NCBI GenBank assembly: GCA_040437565.1
Contig: JBDOQK010000055.1
Span: 171,773-235,772, forward strand
Length of the DNA: 64,000 nt
Source: Albugo candida
Taxonomy: Eukaryota; Oomycota; Peronosporomycetes; Albuginales
Reading direction: 5' to 3'
This document shows positions 24,901 through 37,039 of the stretch, piece by piece. The position numbers and the translations under genes were made by a program. Positions within the stretch are counted from its first letter, which is position 1, and each line of letters starts with the position of its first letter. The notes beneath the pieces were generated by a model, which worked only from the letters and a program-made list of their open reading frames with translations, did not search any database and was not told where the DNA came from.

Positions 24901-26064
24901 TCATTTCTGCATGACCCGGTAGCGATTACCACAAGTGAGCGTACGCAGGAAAGTCTGTTTATTTGAAGACGATTGGTCTTATTCAGTATATGGTCCAAAT
25001 TGGATCATTTGTACCGGCAAAAGAAGGTATTCAAATGCGACACAAAGTATAAGTGATATGAAATTGTTTTGTATGTACAGCAAGTGTGGGCGTTGTCTCG
25101 GGCATATTTACAAGAATACAGAGGTGAGACGTCGTACTCCTATGAACTCACTGTAATAAAGGTTGCAATCAGTCTGGAGACAGCAAATTTGTCGCAAAGT
25201 TCCTTCACAATCGATTGTAGCCAGGTGCGGCTCTTATACATTGTCACAATTGCGGATAGCAAAGCTTATTTTCTATTAAGCTGGCTCGTATGTTGCATCA
25301 GTGTGATCGGCAATCCTTGCTCCTAGTCGATGAGTTCGGTAAAGGTAAGAAGTCAATTTTTCCCGTCTTCATTACCTGATGTGCTATGCGTGATATGTGC
25401 AATTTAGGAACGTCAGAACTGGACGGTTTATCACTTCTGGTTATGAAAAGCACTGTTCAGATCGTTTCAATTTGCTAAAACGGCATCTTAGAGTTCTACA
25501 ATAAATCACTTAACATCGAGAGTATCTAAAGACGGGGGCCCTCGCGTCTTGATCACGACCCATCAGCTGGTATTTACAGCGTTAAATCTTCCAGTATTTA
25601 TGATCTACTTAATATCTCATCAGCAGAAAATCATGGCCCAGAAGCTTGTATCTTATGGGAATGAAGATGGATTCAGTCAAGAAACCAAAGAAAGCGCTCC
25701 AATGTTCACATTACTGACATCAGATGACCGGACAAACGCACCACTATACACATTACAGTTGGGAATTGCCGAGGGAAGCAATGCTATTGGTTGCGCAACT
25801 AACTCTGGTATGATGAGTTCGTCGCAGAGTCTGTGTCATGTCTGATGAAACGTAGGGATTACTGATGAAATTATCTCAAGAGCACGAGAAATCTTAGAGT
25901 TGATGCGCCAGGAAGCCCATATCCCGCCGCAGTCTGTTTCTGTGACACGTTACATGCAATTCTGTCAGCAGTTATCATCAACCTTCCACTCGGTTTCCAA
26001 TTGGATCGAAGCATCCGACGAAGAGGTCGATAAGCTTATCCTCACTGCTCGACTTATCGATTGA
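21946..26064 (+). CDS. MSH5: MutS homologue MSH5 (meiotic recombination), multi-exon
   Basis: Many short exons separated by ~40-65 bp introns encode an MSH5-like protein. With MSH4 it forms a clamp that stabilises meiotic crossover intermediates; it does not repair mismatches. Seen: an N-terminal domain from MAEEED (21946-22224); core exons such as the one with RGSKMLRSWMLAPLTDP (about 23460); and the ATPase, with Walker A GHNGSGKS split by an intron (24891-24948), GLIQYMVQIGSFVPAK, SLETANLSQSSFTIDCSQ, and Walker B LLLVDEFGKG (about 25315). The C-terminal part includes ITTHQLVFTALNLP and ends at TGA 26062-26064. An N gap (22748-22847) with duplicated flanks lies inside. Junctions around 22225-23400 and 25440-25550 were not resolved, so a local lesion cannot be excluded. 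Confidence 0.88.
22432..23163. repeat. Gap-flanking direct duplication (316 bp) inside MSH5
   Basis: 22432-22747 recurs as 22848-23163 around the N gap 22748-22847. It contains one MSH5 exon (with EEHDASAYFDYEHSYLIR) and the start of the next, so the exon would be counted twice by a naive annotation. Confidence 0.85.
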
Positions 26065-26189
26065 TTCAAAGCGCATTGGCTCCGGATCAAACGCATTCAT
26101 TTACAGAATAGGCTTAACATGTCTGGTTAATCCGTAATACATTTACTGCTAAAGTGTTATGGCCAACGGCAAAGCTACAACGCTTCAAA

Positions 26190-26525
26190 ATCGATACAAC
26201 GGAGCCTCATCTTGCGTAAGAGCATTATGATGGTCAGCTGCCTCATGAAATCTTCGATTGAAAGTGTGCCGATATCCATTGTCGCAGCTGTATGGAACGC
26301 GCCGAGAAGTCAGATTTTCGAAGCCAAAATTCTCCTGCAGGATCGCACTATCGCTTATTACCACTTGAAGTTGTCCTTATCACTAGAAATAAGGACAGAA
26401 AAGAAGGTGGTAACCAACAAGCCTTGAAGAAACAAGTATCATGGTTTATCCGGACCTTTCTGCAAGCTTAGGATCCAGGATTCTTTGGTCACAGTGAAGC
26501 TTATGCACGATATCAAGTCACGTGA
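26190..26525 (+). pseudogene. Possible degraded coding segment, function unknown
   Basis: One frame from about 26280 reads HCRSCMERAEKSDFRSQN, then LLPLEVVLITRNKD and KKQVSWFIRTFLQA. After one stop it continues DPGFFGHSEAYARYQVT to a final stop at about 26525. The composition looks protein-coding and starts 3' of MSH5 on the same strand, but I do not recognise a family. It could be a decayed gene or an exon set whose introns I did not resolve. Confidence 0.3.
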
Positions 26526-29390
26526 TAAAAATCATTAAGAATTCTAATCAATATACTCGATAGCTCGGTGAGAAGATTCTTTGTGAGTTATCCGTCTGCA
26601 AAATGACGAAGGCACGCTTTCTCAATTCTAAAATCTAATTGGACATTGAGTAATGAAAATCGCGTCAAGATATCTTATGTACTGAATTCTATCAGGCATG
26701 GTCATTATGGTCATTATGGTCATCATGCCCATTCGGATCATAATGACGACTGAAAAACAACAATCGAAATTTATTGCTAATGAACCTAGACAAGGGACAC
26801 TGTTATCCTTGCTTTGTGAAAGCCCTATGCAGCTTTTTACTCCTGCGGAAAAGCGTAATCTATTGCCGTGATACAACAGCAGCTTCGGCAGATAATTGGG
26901 ATATGACTGCCGAAATCACCTATTGACTAAGCAAGGGGTGATAGTTGGCCTGTGCTTCGAACTAAAGAATTTTGATATAGACGTTCAACTATGATGCGCT
27001 TGGTTCATGAGATATGTAGTGTGCGTTGAATACGACATTATCAATTACACAAGGCAAATCCGACTTTTTGAAACTTTAAGGAATTTATGAGTGAATTTGC
27101 TAGACAAAGATTACCTCCACTAGACCTTGTGTTTATAGAATGCATCGGTATGTTCGCATCTAATTCTAGTTCATTATATGCGCCTGCAAGTGATAAAATC
27201 CGTGGCGCGCGGATATATCATGTCCTGTAGTACATAACGTTCAAGAGAGCTAAACACCAGTTACTCATTTGTAGCCCTGAAACGCCAGAATCTGTATAAT
27301 AAATTGATCAACTAATTTTCCTTACTTTTGCGACGCACACTCATAGACACATGTCTCCGCTCAGAAGCATACAGGAATTGTGCGGAATTAGGAGCTTTCA
27401 GAGAAAAAGATAAGAAATTAGCTGGGAATGCGCAAAGTATGATTCTGAATATACAAATCCCTTTTGGCATCCCCATTCATACCAGTAATACGAAGTAGAA
27501 TGTGCTCTCATAGAGTATTTTATGGCAGACCAAGTGAAGTGCGACCTCGACATCTAAAGGGAATCCTTGCACGTCATGGACAATGGTCTTGCACATAAAG
27601 AAGCACGAGTGTCGACATTTCCTTCAGGCATAAACTCCTTAAATTACACGTGCGGATTAGCGTGCATATATCGTTAGCGATCAAAAAAATAGCTTGCATG
27701 TCGACTGACATTTCTGGCGATCATCGTGATCGGGGTCTTAAAAGGCGTCATGACTGAAAAAAGAGAAGTCCTCATTGACCTTTTTTCTCAGGGAAGTGTT
27801 TAGGACCTGCGAAGCATAAGGAGAGACTGCTGTGCGTATTATTTTGTGGCGAAATTAATGAATCATCAAGCATACAATGTCAACGTACATAATTGGCGTC
27901 ATGTTAAGCCCCCCATACCATCCCAGAAGCTTTCTTCCCAGCCACATACAATCTTACTACCAACCATCCTGCTGCTTTCACAACAAATAGGATTCCTTTC
28001 ATTCTGCCAGACCATGATCCAAGCAGCATGCCCCGAATCCCAAAAAGCAATTCCCGATGAAAGCTATGAAGGATACTTTTGAGACGAAGAAAGCGGGAAA
28101 TACTTTAATTTCAAGTATCGGCAATAGGAGCGATATAGAGGCAGATTTAGAAGTTGAATTCGAGCATTTTGATGAAGGTTAATCAGCAACCATTATTATG
28201 AGGATTGACCCGAGCGGCCTTCTCGGTACCTTGGAAAATCCGACAGTACAAGCGCCGCAAACGTGCAACGCAGTAAAATTCGACTGCTGGTTCAGCAAAG
28301 CTAGAGATATACTTCAAGGCGAAGCCCACACATCGTCAGCCTATAGATTCGGAAAGCGAAGACTCGGTAGATAATAGAACTCTTGCTTATCCCAACAATC
28401 TTATAATTGTGCTTGTGAAACTGGGCAACGAAATGAACCAGAGGAGAAAATTATGCGGCTGCGTCTTGCCTCAGCTGCAGGATACTTCAGGCTTATAGTC
28501 AGTGGCAGTCAGGTATAGTGGATTTATGTTGTACATTCGCCAGCGCACTTTTATTTATTCATCAACATTCTATNNNNNNNNNNNNNNNNNNNNNNNNNNN
28601 NNNNNNNNNNNNNNNNNNNNNNNNNNNNNNNNNNNNNNNNNNNNNNNNNNNNNNNNNNNNNNNNNNNNNNNNNTAATGAATCATCAAGCATACAATGTCA
28701 ACGTACATAATTGGCGTCATGTTAAGCCCCCCATACCATCCCAGAAGCTTTCTTCCCAGCCACATACAATCTTACTACCAACCATCCTGCTGCTTTCACA
28801 ACAAATAGGATTCCTTTCATTCTGCCAGACCATGATCCAAGCAGCATGCCCCGAATCCCAAAAAGCAATTCCCGATGAAAGCTATGAAGGATACTTTTGA
28901 GACGAAGAAAGCGGGAAATACTTTAATTTCAAGTATCGGCAATAGGAGCGATATAGAGGCAGATTTAGAAGTTGAATTCGAGCATTTTGATGAAGGTTAA
29001 TCAGCAACCATTATTATGAGGATTGACCCGAGCGGCCTTCTCGGTACCTTGGAAAATCCGACAGTACAAGCGCCGCAAACGTGCAACGCAGTAAAATTCG
29101 ACTGCTGGTTCAGCAAAGCTAGAGATATACTTCAAGGCGAAGCCCACACATCGTCAGCCTATAGATTCGGAAAGCGAAGACTCGGTAGATAATAGAACTC
29201 TTGCTTATCCCAACAATCTTATAATTGTGCTTGTGAAACTGGGCAACGAAATGAACCAGAGGAGAAAATTATGCGGCTGCGTCTTGCCTCAGCTGCAGGA
29301 TACTTCAGGCTTATAGTCAGTGGCAGTCAGGTATAGTGGATTTATGTTGTACATTCGCCAGCGCACTTTTATTTATTCATCAACATTCTA
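26526..29390. other. Gene-poor stretch with a large gap duplication
   Basis: A short (GGTCATTAT)n tandem run lies near 26697-26730. ORFs 27846-28082 and 28502-28900 are copies of one sequence on either side of a gap and have no recognised domain. The end of this stretch may hold decayed N-terminal sequence of the transposase that follows. Confidence 0.45.
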
Positions 29391-29391
29391 T
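27856..29391. repeat. Gap-flanking direct duplication (718 bp)
   Basis: 27856-28573 recurs as 28674-29391 around the N gap 28574-28673. This is the longest example in the window of the likely assembly overlap artefact. Confidence 0.85.
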
Positions 29392-30910
29392 AGTGATTGC
29401 AAAATAGAGAATTGCTGCCTCGCAAATAATTGCGGCGGCGAATGGAAAAAGGCGCTGGTTGCGGAAATGCTTCTGGCTGGGGACGTATATGTCTTGAAAC
29501 TGGTTTTACTCCCGAGAGCAAGCAGTAAAGCATATGAAACAATCTGCTTACTCGAGGATGAAGACGTCATTGCAGATGTGTGGCTTTACCTTCGAAATAA
29601 TATATCCTGCGTTGTGCCAACGGATTATACCAATCATGTCAGCGAGCAAATACTTCCAAAGATTGATTCCGCCACATCTATCCACCTCAGCACTGCGACC
29701 CGCTGGTTGTAGTTACTTGCTACTCTATTCAAAGGGGGGGGAGAGATATGTACGTTGATGGACATGAACGAGAAGATGCCCTGGCATATCGTACTTAGTT
29801 GTCTCAGTCCCCTTCTCATTTCTGGAACAAATGAGAAATGAGACATTCATGCCAAAGTTTGTTGGGCCTGAAATGGAATTGGAGATTTGGCTTGCCGTAG
29901 ATTCCATCATCCTAGTGACGCATGATGACAGCACGATTACCGCCGATGATGACCAGAACAAGCTATGGATTTCTGATGACCAACAGCCACTGCGGAAGAA
30001 GGGGCCGGAAGATCGATACATGTCGGCGATTCCTTGACTGATTTGGCAAGTCTATTGTTTTAAAGTTCTCGCTCGCTACTTTGATCAAGAGTTAGATTTA
30101 TCTGTCTTATTTAAGGGGATCGACTGGCTTTGAGCAAAGAGAAGCAGCTTCAACACAGCGATCTTTCGGAAGAGACCTGCATAATCATATGTCCCGGCAA
30201 GAACCATGATGGTTGGCCGACTGCGGAAATGGTCACAAGCAAGGCCGAGATGCTGTAATTCCCATTTTCGTGTGCATTTCCCCAATATAGAAGCTCTCTT
30301 CGCTTTCGAAAATGCGACTAGCCACGATACATTTGCTGAAGATGCTCTCGTATCTCGACGGATGTATCTTGGACCGGGAGGAGAGCAACCGGTAAGGCTC
30401 AATTGAGTTTTTTTGCAGATGATACAGCGCGATCCATGCCATTCCCCATAGATTACCTCTGGCCTGACAAACAAAAGGCATAAAGATCGTCCTGCTGGAA
30501 CGCAACCTTTGGACGCCTGACAATCGCCTGAATTGCCCAGGAAAATGTGGTGATACAGGTAGTTGCTGCGACCAAAGTGTTACTCAGAACCAATCAGACT
30601 TTGCCGTTCTAAAAGGTTTGAAGAGACAATCATAGTGGTGTGCCATTTCATCATATTTTACCCCAAATTTCATTGCAGATTAAATTTCATAGAAAACTTT
30701 GGGGTGGAAGAAGAATGATACGCAAGGAAAATTGCGAGTAGACATGAATAGGGATGGTTGCGACAGTTCCGAAATCACTTGCCTCAGTTTCTCTCGCAAC
30801 AATCAGTCGCCATGCTAAAGTGCTCCCGATATATCGATGTGTATCGGAAGGATCTAACCGGAAAAGCCGCGGAATATGCTGTAAGAAAATATTGATCACA
30901 TCGAGGAGTT
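29391..30910 (+). mobile_element. Decayed DDE-superfamily transposase (fungal/oomycete type)
   Basis: Read across several frames, the plus strand keeps the block order of a DDE transposase-like family common in fungal and oomycete genomes. The blocks are KIDSATSIHLSTATRWL (about 29655), YVDGHERED (29751), ILVTHDDS, QQPLRKKGPEDR, ICPGKNHDGWPT (about 30190), ALFAFENAT, IVLLERNLWTPDN, FYPKFHCRLNFIE (about 30655) and YRKDLTGKAAEYAVRKY (about 30845). At least six frame changes and several stops separate them, and two acidic or neighbouring motif residues differ from what I remember of the family (FENAT for FDNAT, CRLNFIE for CELNFIE). Terminal inverted repeats were not found. It is inactive. The family assignment comes from memory of conserved blocks. 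Confidence 0.75.
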
Positions 30911-33605
30911 TCAGACTCATTTCTCACAGACAGCTATATCTTACAGTAGCCAGTTCTAAGTTTGATATCTATAATCAGATATTACTCTTGCTCTCTTGTT
31001 CAAAAATAGATACTCAAGTGCCCACTGATGGCGGCCAAATTTTACGCATTGATGGGAAAATATTAGTAGATTCAAAAAAAAAACAATGCAACTTTTAGAG
31101 CGTTATAATTAAACCAAATATCATCCAATTTTTAATCTAAGCCTTTTGTTTTGAAGCTCTAGACAACATTTATCAGATAAAATCTCTTTTTTTTGTTGTG
31201 CGACGATTTTGATTGCTGAGTAGTAAATATAGTAACACCCGCTGCAGGTACAAGTTATGGGTGGTGCGCACTGTAGGCATGGCATGTAAATGTAGTATTC
31301 AAGATCATAACATTCATTTCAGCACAAATTTTCAGGAAACCTTACTGTATAGGGATTATATAAGATTTATATTTCAGCCTTAGCTTGCTAGGAACAACGG
31401 CAATGGCAAGCTCAAGGTATCCCGTATTCTAGTCTTTGGTATGGAGCAACGATCATATTAGCAGTGATTGTGCTATAATGTTGACACCTGTACACAAGCA
31501 AAAAAATGGCAACTGCTACAGCGCAGTTATAAAAAAGAAGGCTACAGATTTGACAGAATTTCTCATTCAACTCCTGGAACTGTAAAAATCACCCATCAAT
31601 TATGCGAGCCGACCCCCTGTCGATGGCGAAATATATTCGATCGCGTCTAGTAAAGCTCATTCTGACGTCATTTTAGTGGTAGGGGCTTTTACTGGGACAC
31701 TATGGAAACACATGTATCAGGCGCATTTTGGCCAGCATATCACAAAAGGCCTTCAAATTGAAGAAATATGTAAAGGTTTTGACTGCGGTCACCGATTCTA
31801 TAAGATCAGAAATAATACTATACGACTTACCAGGTGTCAGCGCAAAGTTCGGCACCTGAATATCCCATCCCGCAAATTTTGCAAACCTTTTCGATTCCCA
31901 CTTTTCCAATTTCCTCTAACTCAACACATGGTTTTTGCAAAAGCTTTTTCTGCGGGACTTTTCATATCAAACATTCAGAACGCGAATAAAGGAATTGGTG
32001 ATACAGGGGAAAATTATGAGTTTGAGAGCCAAAGTTTAATGATTTGCTGGTATTTCTGCCGCAAAACGTTTGTTTACACTTGCAACTTGAAATTTTCTAA
32101 ACACAGCTCGATGGTGTGAAGGCTTTTTGCTCAATATAGTATCGGAACGTTGTTCTAATTACATGTTGCATTCCTATACAACCAGGAACTAAAGCACCGT
32201 CCATACAGATTCATGGGGAATGAATATTTAGATGCTAGAGAACCTCCAAGTTCCAGGGCCATTTTGGTGTGTCCGTGAGTAGCATCATGGTTGCTTTCCG
32301 AGTGTCACAATTATAGTGCCCCTTAAGCAAAACTTCACTGTTAGCAAGCATACCATTCTCTTTGTCGACTCAAAAGTTTTTAACAGTCCTTCACTACTTG
32401 TGCTTGCATGTTGCACCTGCTTTTTCGTCACCGAAATTCGCATCCATATTAAACGCTTCATATCGGGATGGAGAAAAAAGGCAGTCAGCTTATTTGAAAT
32501 TTTGGCCTTCGTTCACCCGTTCATCGATGTATATAGCATCACACCGCGTTGAGACAACGCGAACTTCTAAAAAGAGAAGGTTTTGTTTCGAGAACGTCGA
32601 ACGATAGATTTTCCTGTAAGTATCAGAGCACATGTTTCTACTACATTTCTCTTCTATCGTAAGAAATGGTATCCTCAATGGGATTCCACATGATTTGAAT
32701 TCATCCAGAAATATACAAATTGCAAAGCGTGGGTGCCAGACAAAATTCCGGTGTACCTACTTCTGCCTTCTACTCATTATAAAAGCGCTTCTCAAATACA
32801 TCTGTTTGATCACAAGTTTTCCCCAGTGAAACTGAGATTTCACGACAGCTGAAACAAGTCTTCTGCTTTTTCCCACGAGAACGAAATTAAAAATAGTAGA
32901 CGTGTACCTGAATAAAAGTCATGATTCTTGCACTACATGCTACACATGTCAATAGATCCTCAAATAATGAGTCAAGACGCTACCAATTGCAAGACAAATT
33001 CATATGCGGAAGATCTCAGTGCCAAGTAAGGCAAGTAAAGTGAATCTCACGGATATAATAGGGGACGGAGTCTTTCACGGCTTTGATTGATGCTAGACTG
33101 TATGAGTTTATTCCAGGTCGACTAGGATCGATTCATTAAGATCAGCAGCTAAGTCATCTGGGGATAAAATCAATCGGTATACAACGCGAGAAAAGTGTAA
33201 TTTAAAATAAAAGAAGCTACACCTCTTTCACCCCGATATTTTATCAAGCTCGGATACATGACAGACTAAATACGCCTGCATTTGATTATAGAAGCGAGTA
33301 CATCATTATCGACAACATTTAAAAGTTGTAGCTTATCCTTCATCGTGGTTGAAAATGTCATGCTTGAATGCGAAGCCTGATACTGAGATAGTAGTATTAA
33401 ATCTAACTCTATTTCGAAAAAAAAGATCTTCACAAATAAGCCCATATCAATAGAGTAGACTTATTGATCCTTCCTCGCCAATTAGTCATTGATCTGCATG
33501 AGCGACACGGTTGGGATCCTGCATTTAGATTGATATAAGAAATAACATCATTCACTTGGTAGTGACTCTATGCAGCGTTATAGAGATCCCGGCCCTTATA
33601 TTAGA
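30911..33605. other. Intergenic stretch, nothing recognised
   Basis: ORFs at 31468-31650, 31676-32119, 32316-32607 and 32632-32829 are open but show no domain. 31600-31710 has a coding-like feel (DGEIYSIASSKAHSDVILVV). No RNA gene or repeat was identified. Confidence 0.4.
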
Positions 33606-34065
33606 ATGGAACACCCAAGCGGCATCACAGCGAGAGTTCTGAAGAGATCGCTACCTGAAAAACCATAGTCAACCAAGAAGCAAAACGAATTCTCAATACG
33701 GCCGCTGCCATCTTTACACATTTGCTCGCGACAACGTACGTATACGCTATCCATATATGCCAGCTAACGAAGTTGAGCTCGTCATTGTACTCATTAGAGC
33801 TCATGATGCTTCGGTTGATAAAAAGCGCTTAACAGTAACCTTAACGGATGTGATCAATGCACTCGAAGAGATTGAATTCGGAAGTTTTGTGAGTTCTGTA
33901 GAACAGTGTGTCGAAGGTGAGGATACTGAAATACTTTATTATCAATCGTCAGATTTGTTTTGACCATGGAGATGTGTTCTAGGGACCAGAGTTATGGCCA
34001 CCGCAAAGAAAAACGCAAAGAAAGAGTCAGCGGATAGGATCAAAACGGATACGATAGAGAATTGA
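33606..34065 (+). CDS. POLE3: DNA polymerase epsilon subunit 3-like histone-fold protein (POLE3/Dpb4)
   Basis: Three exons, 33606-33735, 33798-33916 and 33983-34065, encode a ~110-aa protein starting MEHPSGITARVLKRSLPEK. The region VNQEAKRILNTAAAIFTHLL, then DKKRLTVTLTDVINALEEIE, is the CBFD/NF-YB-type histone fold of POLE3, which pairs with POLE4 in polymerase epsilon and is shared with chromatin-remodelling complexes. The C-terminus is a basic KKNAKKES tail, as in the family. Introns are 62 and 66 bp. The exon sum is 332 nt, one short of a multiple of three: the frame slips at the run of five A near 33652 (PEK then TIVNQEAK). This is either a homopolymer assembly error or a real frameshift. 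The family call is strong; the intactness is open. Confidence 0.8.
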
Positions 34066-34640
34066 AAGGATAAATTGAATAAAGATTGCGTAACGTGCCA
34101 TAGCACCATACATGATCGATGGCCTCGCTAACGACGCTATAAAGGTTTTCATCGAAGAAAACAATCATCGTATGACAGCTACCGAAGCCCTGCGACTGAT
34201 TTTTGAGACAAATTGACTCGTCAGTTTTCGATATGGATGACTCGAACGTACCTTGGTATAGCGCGCTAAATTAAGAGACAAGAATCATAGCTGTGGATAA
34301 GAAGAGCTTCGTTGTGAGCAAGTGTTTGTCAACAAAAGAGATACACACGTTTGAAATTGTGTAAACGCGGGGAGCATCGATTGCTTGTTAAGTCTTTCGC
34401 GCGACTTACGTCGAGACGCCCCCATATGAATGGATCATAGATCAAACCACGGCGGCCACATGGAGACCAAAATTAGCTTACGCTATATGGAATACCTTCA
34501 CCCATGCAAAATATGCAGTGATCGTCTTTATAAGTTTTTTTTGCGTGAATGATGAATTCACGAACCTTAAATCTTTCTGCATTGTGTATTGTGGCACTCG
34601 ATTGTCTCTGGATCGAATTCTACGGCCAGCACCAGACCAG
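33828..34640. repeat. Source copy of a diverged ~0.8 kb segmental duplication
   Basis: Sequence from the second POLE3 exon through about 34640 is repeated at 37040-37790 with scattered substitutions and small indels (roughly nine positions in ten agree by eye in the first 400 bp, fewer later). Unlike the gap-flanking duplications this one is diverged, so it is a real duplication. The shared downstream part (after 34065) holds open pieces such as NHRMTATEALRLIF but no recognised domain. Confidence 0.75.
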
Positions 34641-35718
34641 CTTATTGTCTTAATCTGAAGCTATTCAGGATTACTCACTCGAGTTTCGGCAGTTCAGTGC
34701 ATCAATTTTGCTGAGCGCCAGGATGGAGAGAAGGATGCGTGCAACAATTATCTATTTTCTGCGAATCCGACGTAAAAATCAACAATTTGACTTCCTTGAA
34801 GTCGCTCCGTAACATCAATATACGCCGCGCAGCCTCTTTCCTGAAATGCGAGGAAATGCGCGCTAATAAGTAGAATTAGAGACCGAACACAATTTTAATA
34901 AGCGATGTCTACTTCAGCCATTGCAGTTGACTGAAGTACACGGTCGTGATATAGCCAGCAAAGGACGACTACTGAAATTCATCCCGATGGAAGCTATTCA
35001 AGAAGCATTCTGGACTGAGCTATTTGATGAATTCTCAATTGGGATGCAGGAGACTGTCGTATTTGTCCTTTAGCTCTTTAGAGAAGTCTAGAATATATAA
35101 TTTGAAGCCAAGTCATCGTTAGCAATAAACACTTTGCATACCGAGAGAATGCGTGCATTTATACTAATAGGAATCCTTGTGGGAGCTTCTGCAATCCTCA
35201 TCTCAGGATAGCCAGTCTTTTTAGTGTTTCCGATGGTTTTAAGACATCGCCGTCATCATTAAGATTTCCATCAGTCTGTATCAATTTATTGCTAAAGGTC
35301 GTTTTCCTCTAGTCAACGGCGCACATATTACAAATGCTGACAGCGTGTTTGTTGTAGTTGCTTGCGGAAGACGAGCGGCCAACGTTTCAGTAACACCGCC
35401 ACCATTGAAGTTTCATTTAAGCTCATCAAAGACTGCGTAACCTCACGAATCAAATTTGGCTGACGTATTTTATAATCGATTTGCAGCAACTCTCGGATAT
35501 TCAGCTACTTGACTAATAGCACCACAAGCCCTTGAGTCCTGATGTAACAAACGCCGGTATACCACGAAGGTTTTTGTAGTATCTCGGCACTAAGCTTGTT
35601 CAAATAGAGCATTTAAACGACTTATTTCAAATCGAACAGCAACCCCGGTTGTTGCCAAGGAAGACGCAATGCCTGATGGATACGTCCAAGAAGTAACGTG
35701 AGCAGAGAGTATGCACTC
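34066..35718. other. Intergenic stretch, no gene recognised
   Basis: The first ~570 bp is part of the segmental duplication. A coding-like run near 34920-35072 (GRDIASKGRLLKFIPMEAIQ) ends in a stop, and another occurs near 35318 (NGAHITNADSVFVVVACGRR). Neither could be assigned. Confidence 0.4.
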
Positions 35719-36290
35719 TCAGAACGAAAATTTCGGCTTCGCATTCTGATTTCTACACAATCGTACAAAGTGTAAAGTCGTTCCTTCTTTCACACCAAAT
35801 TTTGTGACAATCTTGTCAGAGCACTTTGTAAATAATGCTGAAAATTGATCCGATGCATCCAATTGAATTGAATATCTCTTCCATATATATCGCCTATGTG
35901 CGCTAAATTGGTTTGCGTCAAAAGATATGAATAAGCTTGCTTACCATGAAATGTGACTTTTTCTATCATCTTCCGCATATCTCGACTGAATGAGCTGTCG
36001 AAGCTGATAAAAAGAGCATTTTCGTGGTACAGCAATATCTATTTACATTTTGTTGGTGGACGCCAAAGCATTCGATCAAAATCTCACCAATAGATGAGCC
36101 GTCCAGTCGCTCGATTCGGATGTGTAGAGCTTTGTGAGGGTGCATCAACAAGGCATGTTTCGCCTTGAGACTTTGTAGCTTCAAGGGTCTTACCACATCG
36201 CTCAGAGAAGCCTCTGAAGTGAGCTCTTAGCGTTGAACTTGAATGGGGTGCATGCTTACCTTGACGCAACTGCGATAGCAATTGCTCCAT
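35719..36290 (-). CDS. SNRNP25: U11/U12 snRNP 25 kDa protein-like (minor spliceosome)
   Basis: Four minus-strand exons (36290-36260, 36225-36088, 36038-35945, 35893-35719) give 145 aa, a total divisible by three. The ubiquitin-like fold of SNRNP25 is recognisable in IRIERLDGSSIDIAVPRKCS, LRQLIQSRYAE, the diagnostic HISWRYIWKRY (human HISWSYVWRTY), then FGVKEGTTLHFVRL near the C-terminus. The protein belongs to the U11/U12 di-snRNP that recognises U12-type introns in the nucleus. Introns are 49-51 bp except the first, which would be 34 bp with the acceptor used here; nearby downstream acceptors (for example at CACTTCAG) would lengthen it without losing the frame. Its ATG is 20 bp from that of the oppositely oriented ARP10-like gene. 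Confidence 0.85.
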
Positions 36291-36310
36291 TTTTCGAAAT
36301 ACGGTACTAC

Positions 36311-36939
36311 ATGTACTCAATTCCCTCGAGCAACTTCAAATCGACCGTGGTCATTGAGGTTGGAAGTCGCTTCATAAAATGTGGATTCTCGCAGGAAAAG
36401 GAGCCTCGGTGTATTGTAGAATGGAAGGTCAGTAGATAACTTTTAGTGCTACGTGCTGCTTGTTTACACTTTTGTTAAGATCGTCGAGTATATAAACAAT
36501 CCTCAACAAACGAATCGAATACTCAAATACGTGGAGACTTTCCTCAGCAATCTCATTTATGAGTAAGTGTATCGTACAAGGCTTTTCAAGCAATCATACG
36601 ATACTATGTCTATACAGTCAACTACATATTCGACCTATCCATCGACATTTTGTCCTGTGTGAAGATTTGCTCGCACCCCAAATACTTCGTGAAGCCTTAA
36701 TATTTACTTTATTGAAGTCCTTGCAGGTAAGTTGACCGACGGCGTGGGTCGAACCACGTTGACTTCCTCATACTAAAGGCTTCCTCAGTCACGTTTGTAC
36801 CCACACTACTCACATCGCTGTACGCAACAAGCTACCACACCGGAATCATCATCGATGTCGGATGGTCCGAGACGCGTCTACTACCTGTATACAAAGGGAC
36901 TCCATTGCTCCATCTATACACGAGTACGGCCTCATCCTA
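36311..36939 (+). CDS. ACTR10: Actin-related protein 10-like, N-terminal part (ACTR10/Arp11)
   Basis: Exons 36311-36427, 36480-36562, 36618-36726 and 36779 to the N gap at 36940 encode the first part of an Arp10/Arp11-type actin relative, the pointed-end subunit of the dynactin complex that links dynein to cargo. Seen: VVIEVGSRFIKCGFSQE, then EPRCIVEW (actin phosphate-1-like loop), HFVLCEDLLAPQILREAL (family VESVLCPSHFRE), SVTFVPTLLTSLYATSYHTG and IIDVGWSETRLLPVYKG. Introns are 52-55 bp. The middle of the protein is missing: after the gap comes a POLE3 copy, and matching C-terminal exons appear only near 38.2-38.6 kb. The call rests on matching order and motifs across four exons. Confidence 0.75.
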
Positions 36940-37039
36940 NNNNNNNNNNNNNNNNNNNNNNNNNNNNNNNNNNNNNNNNNNNNNNNNNNNNNNNNNNNNN
37001 NNNNNNNNNNNNNNNNNNNNNNNNNNNNNNNNNNNNNNN

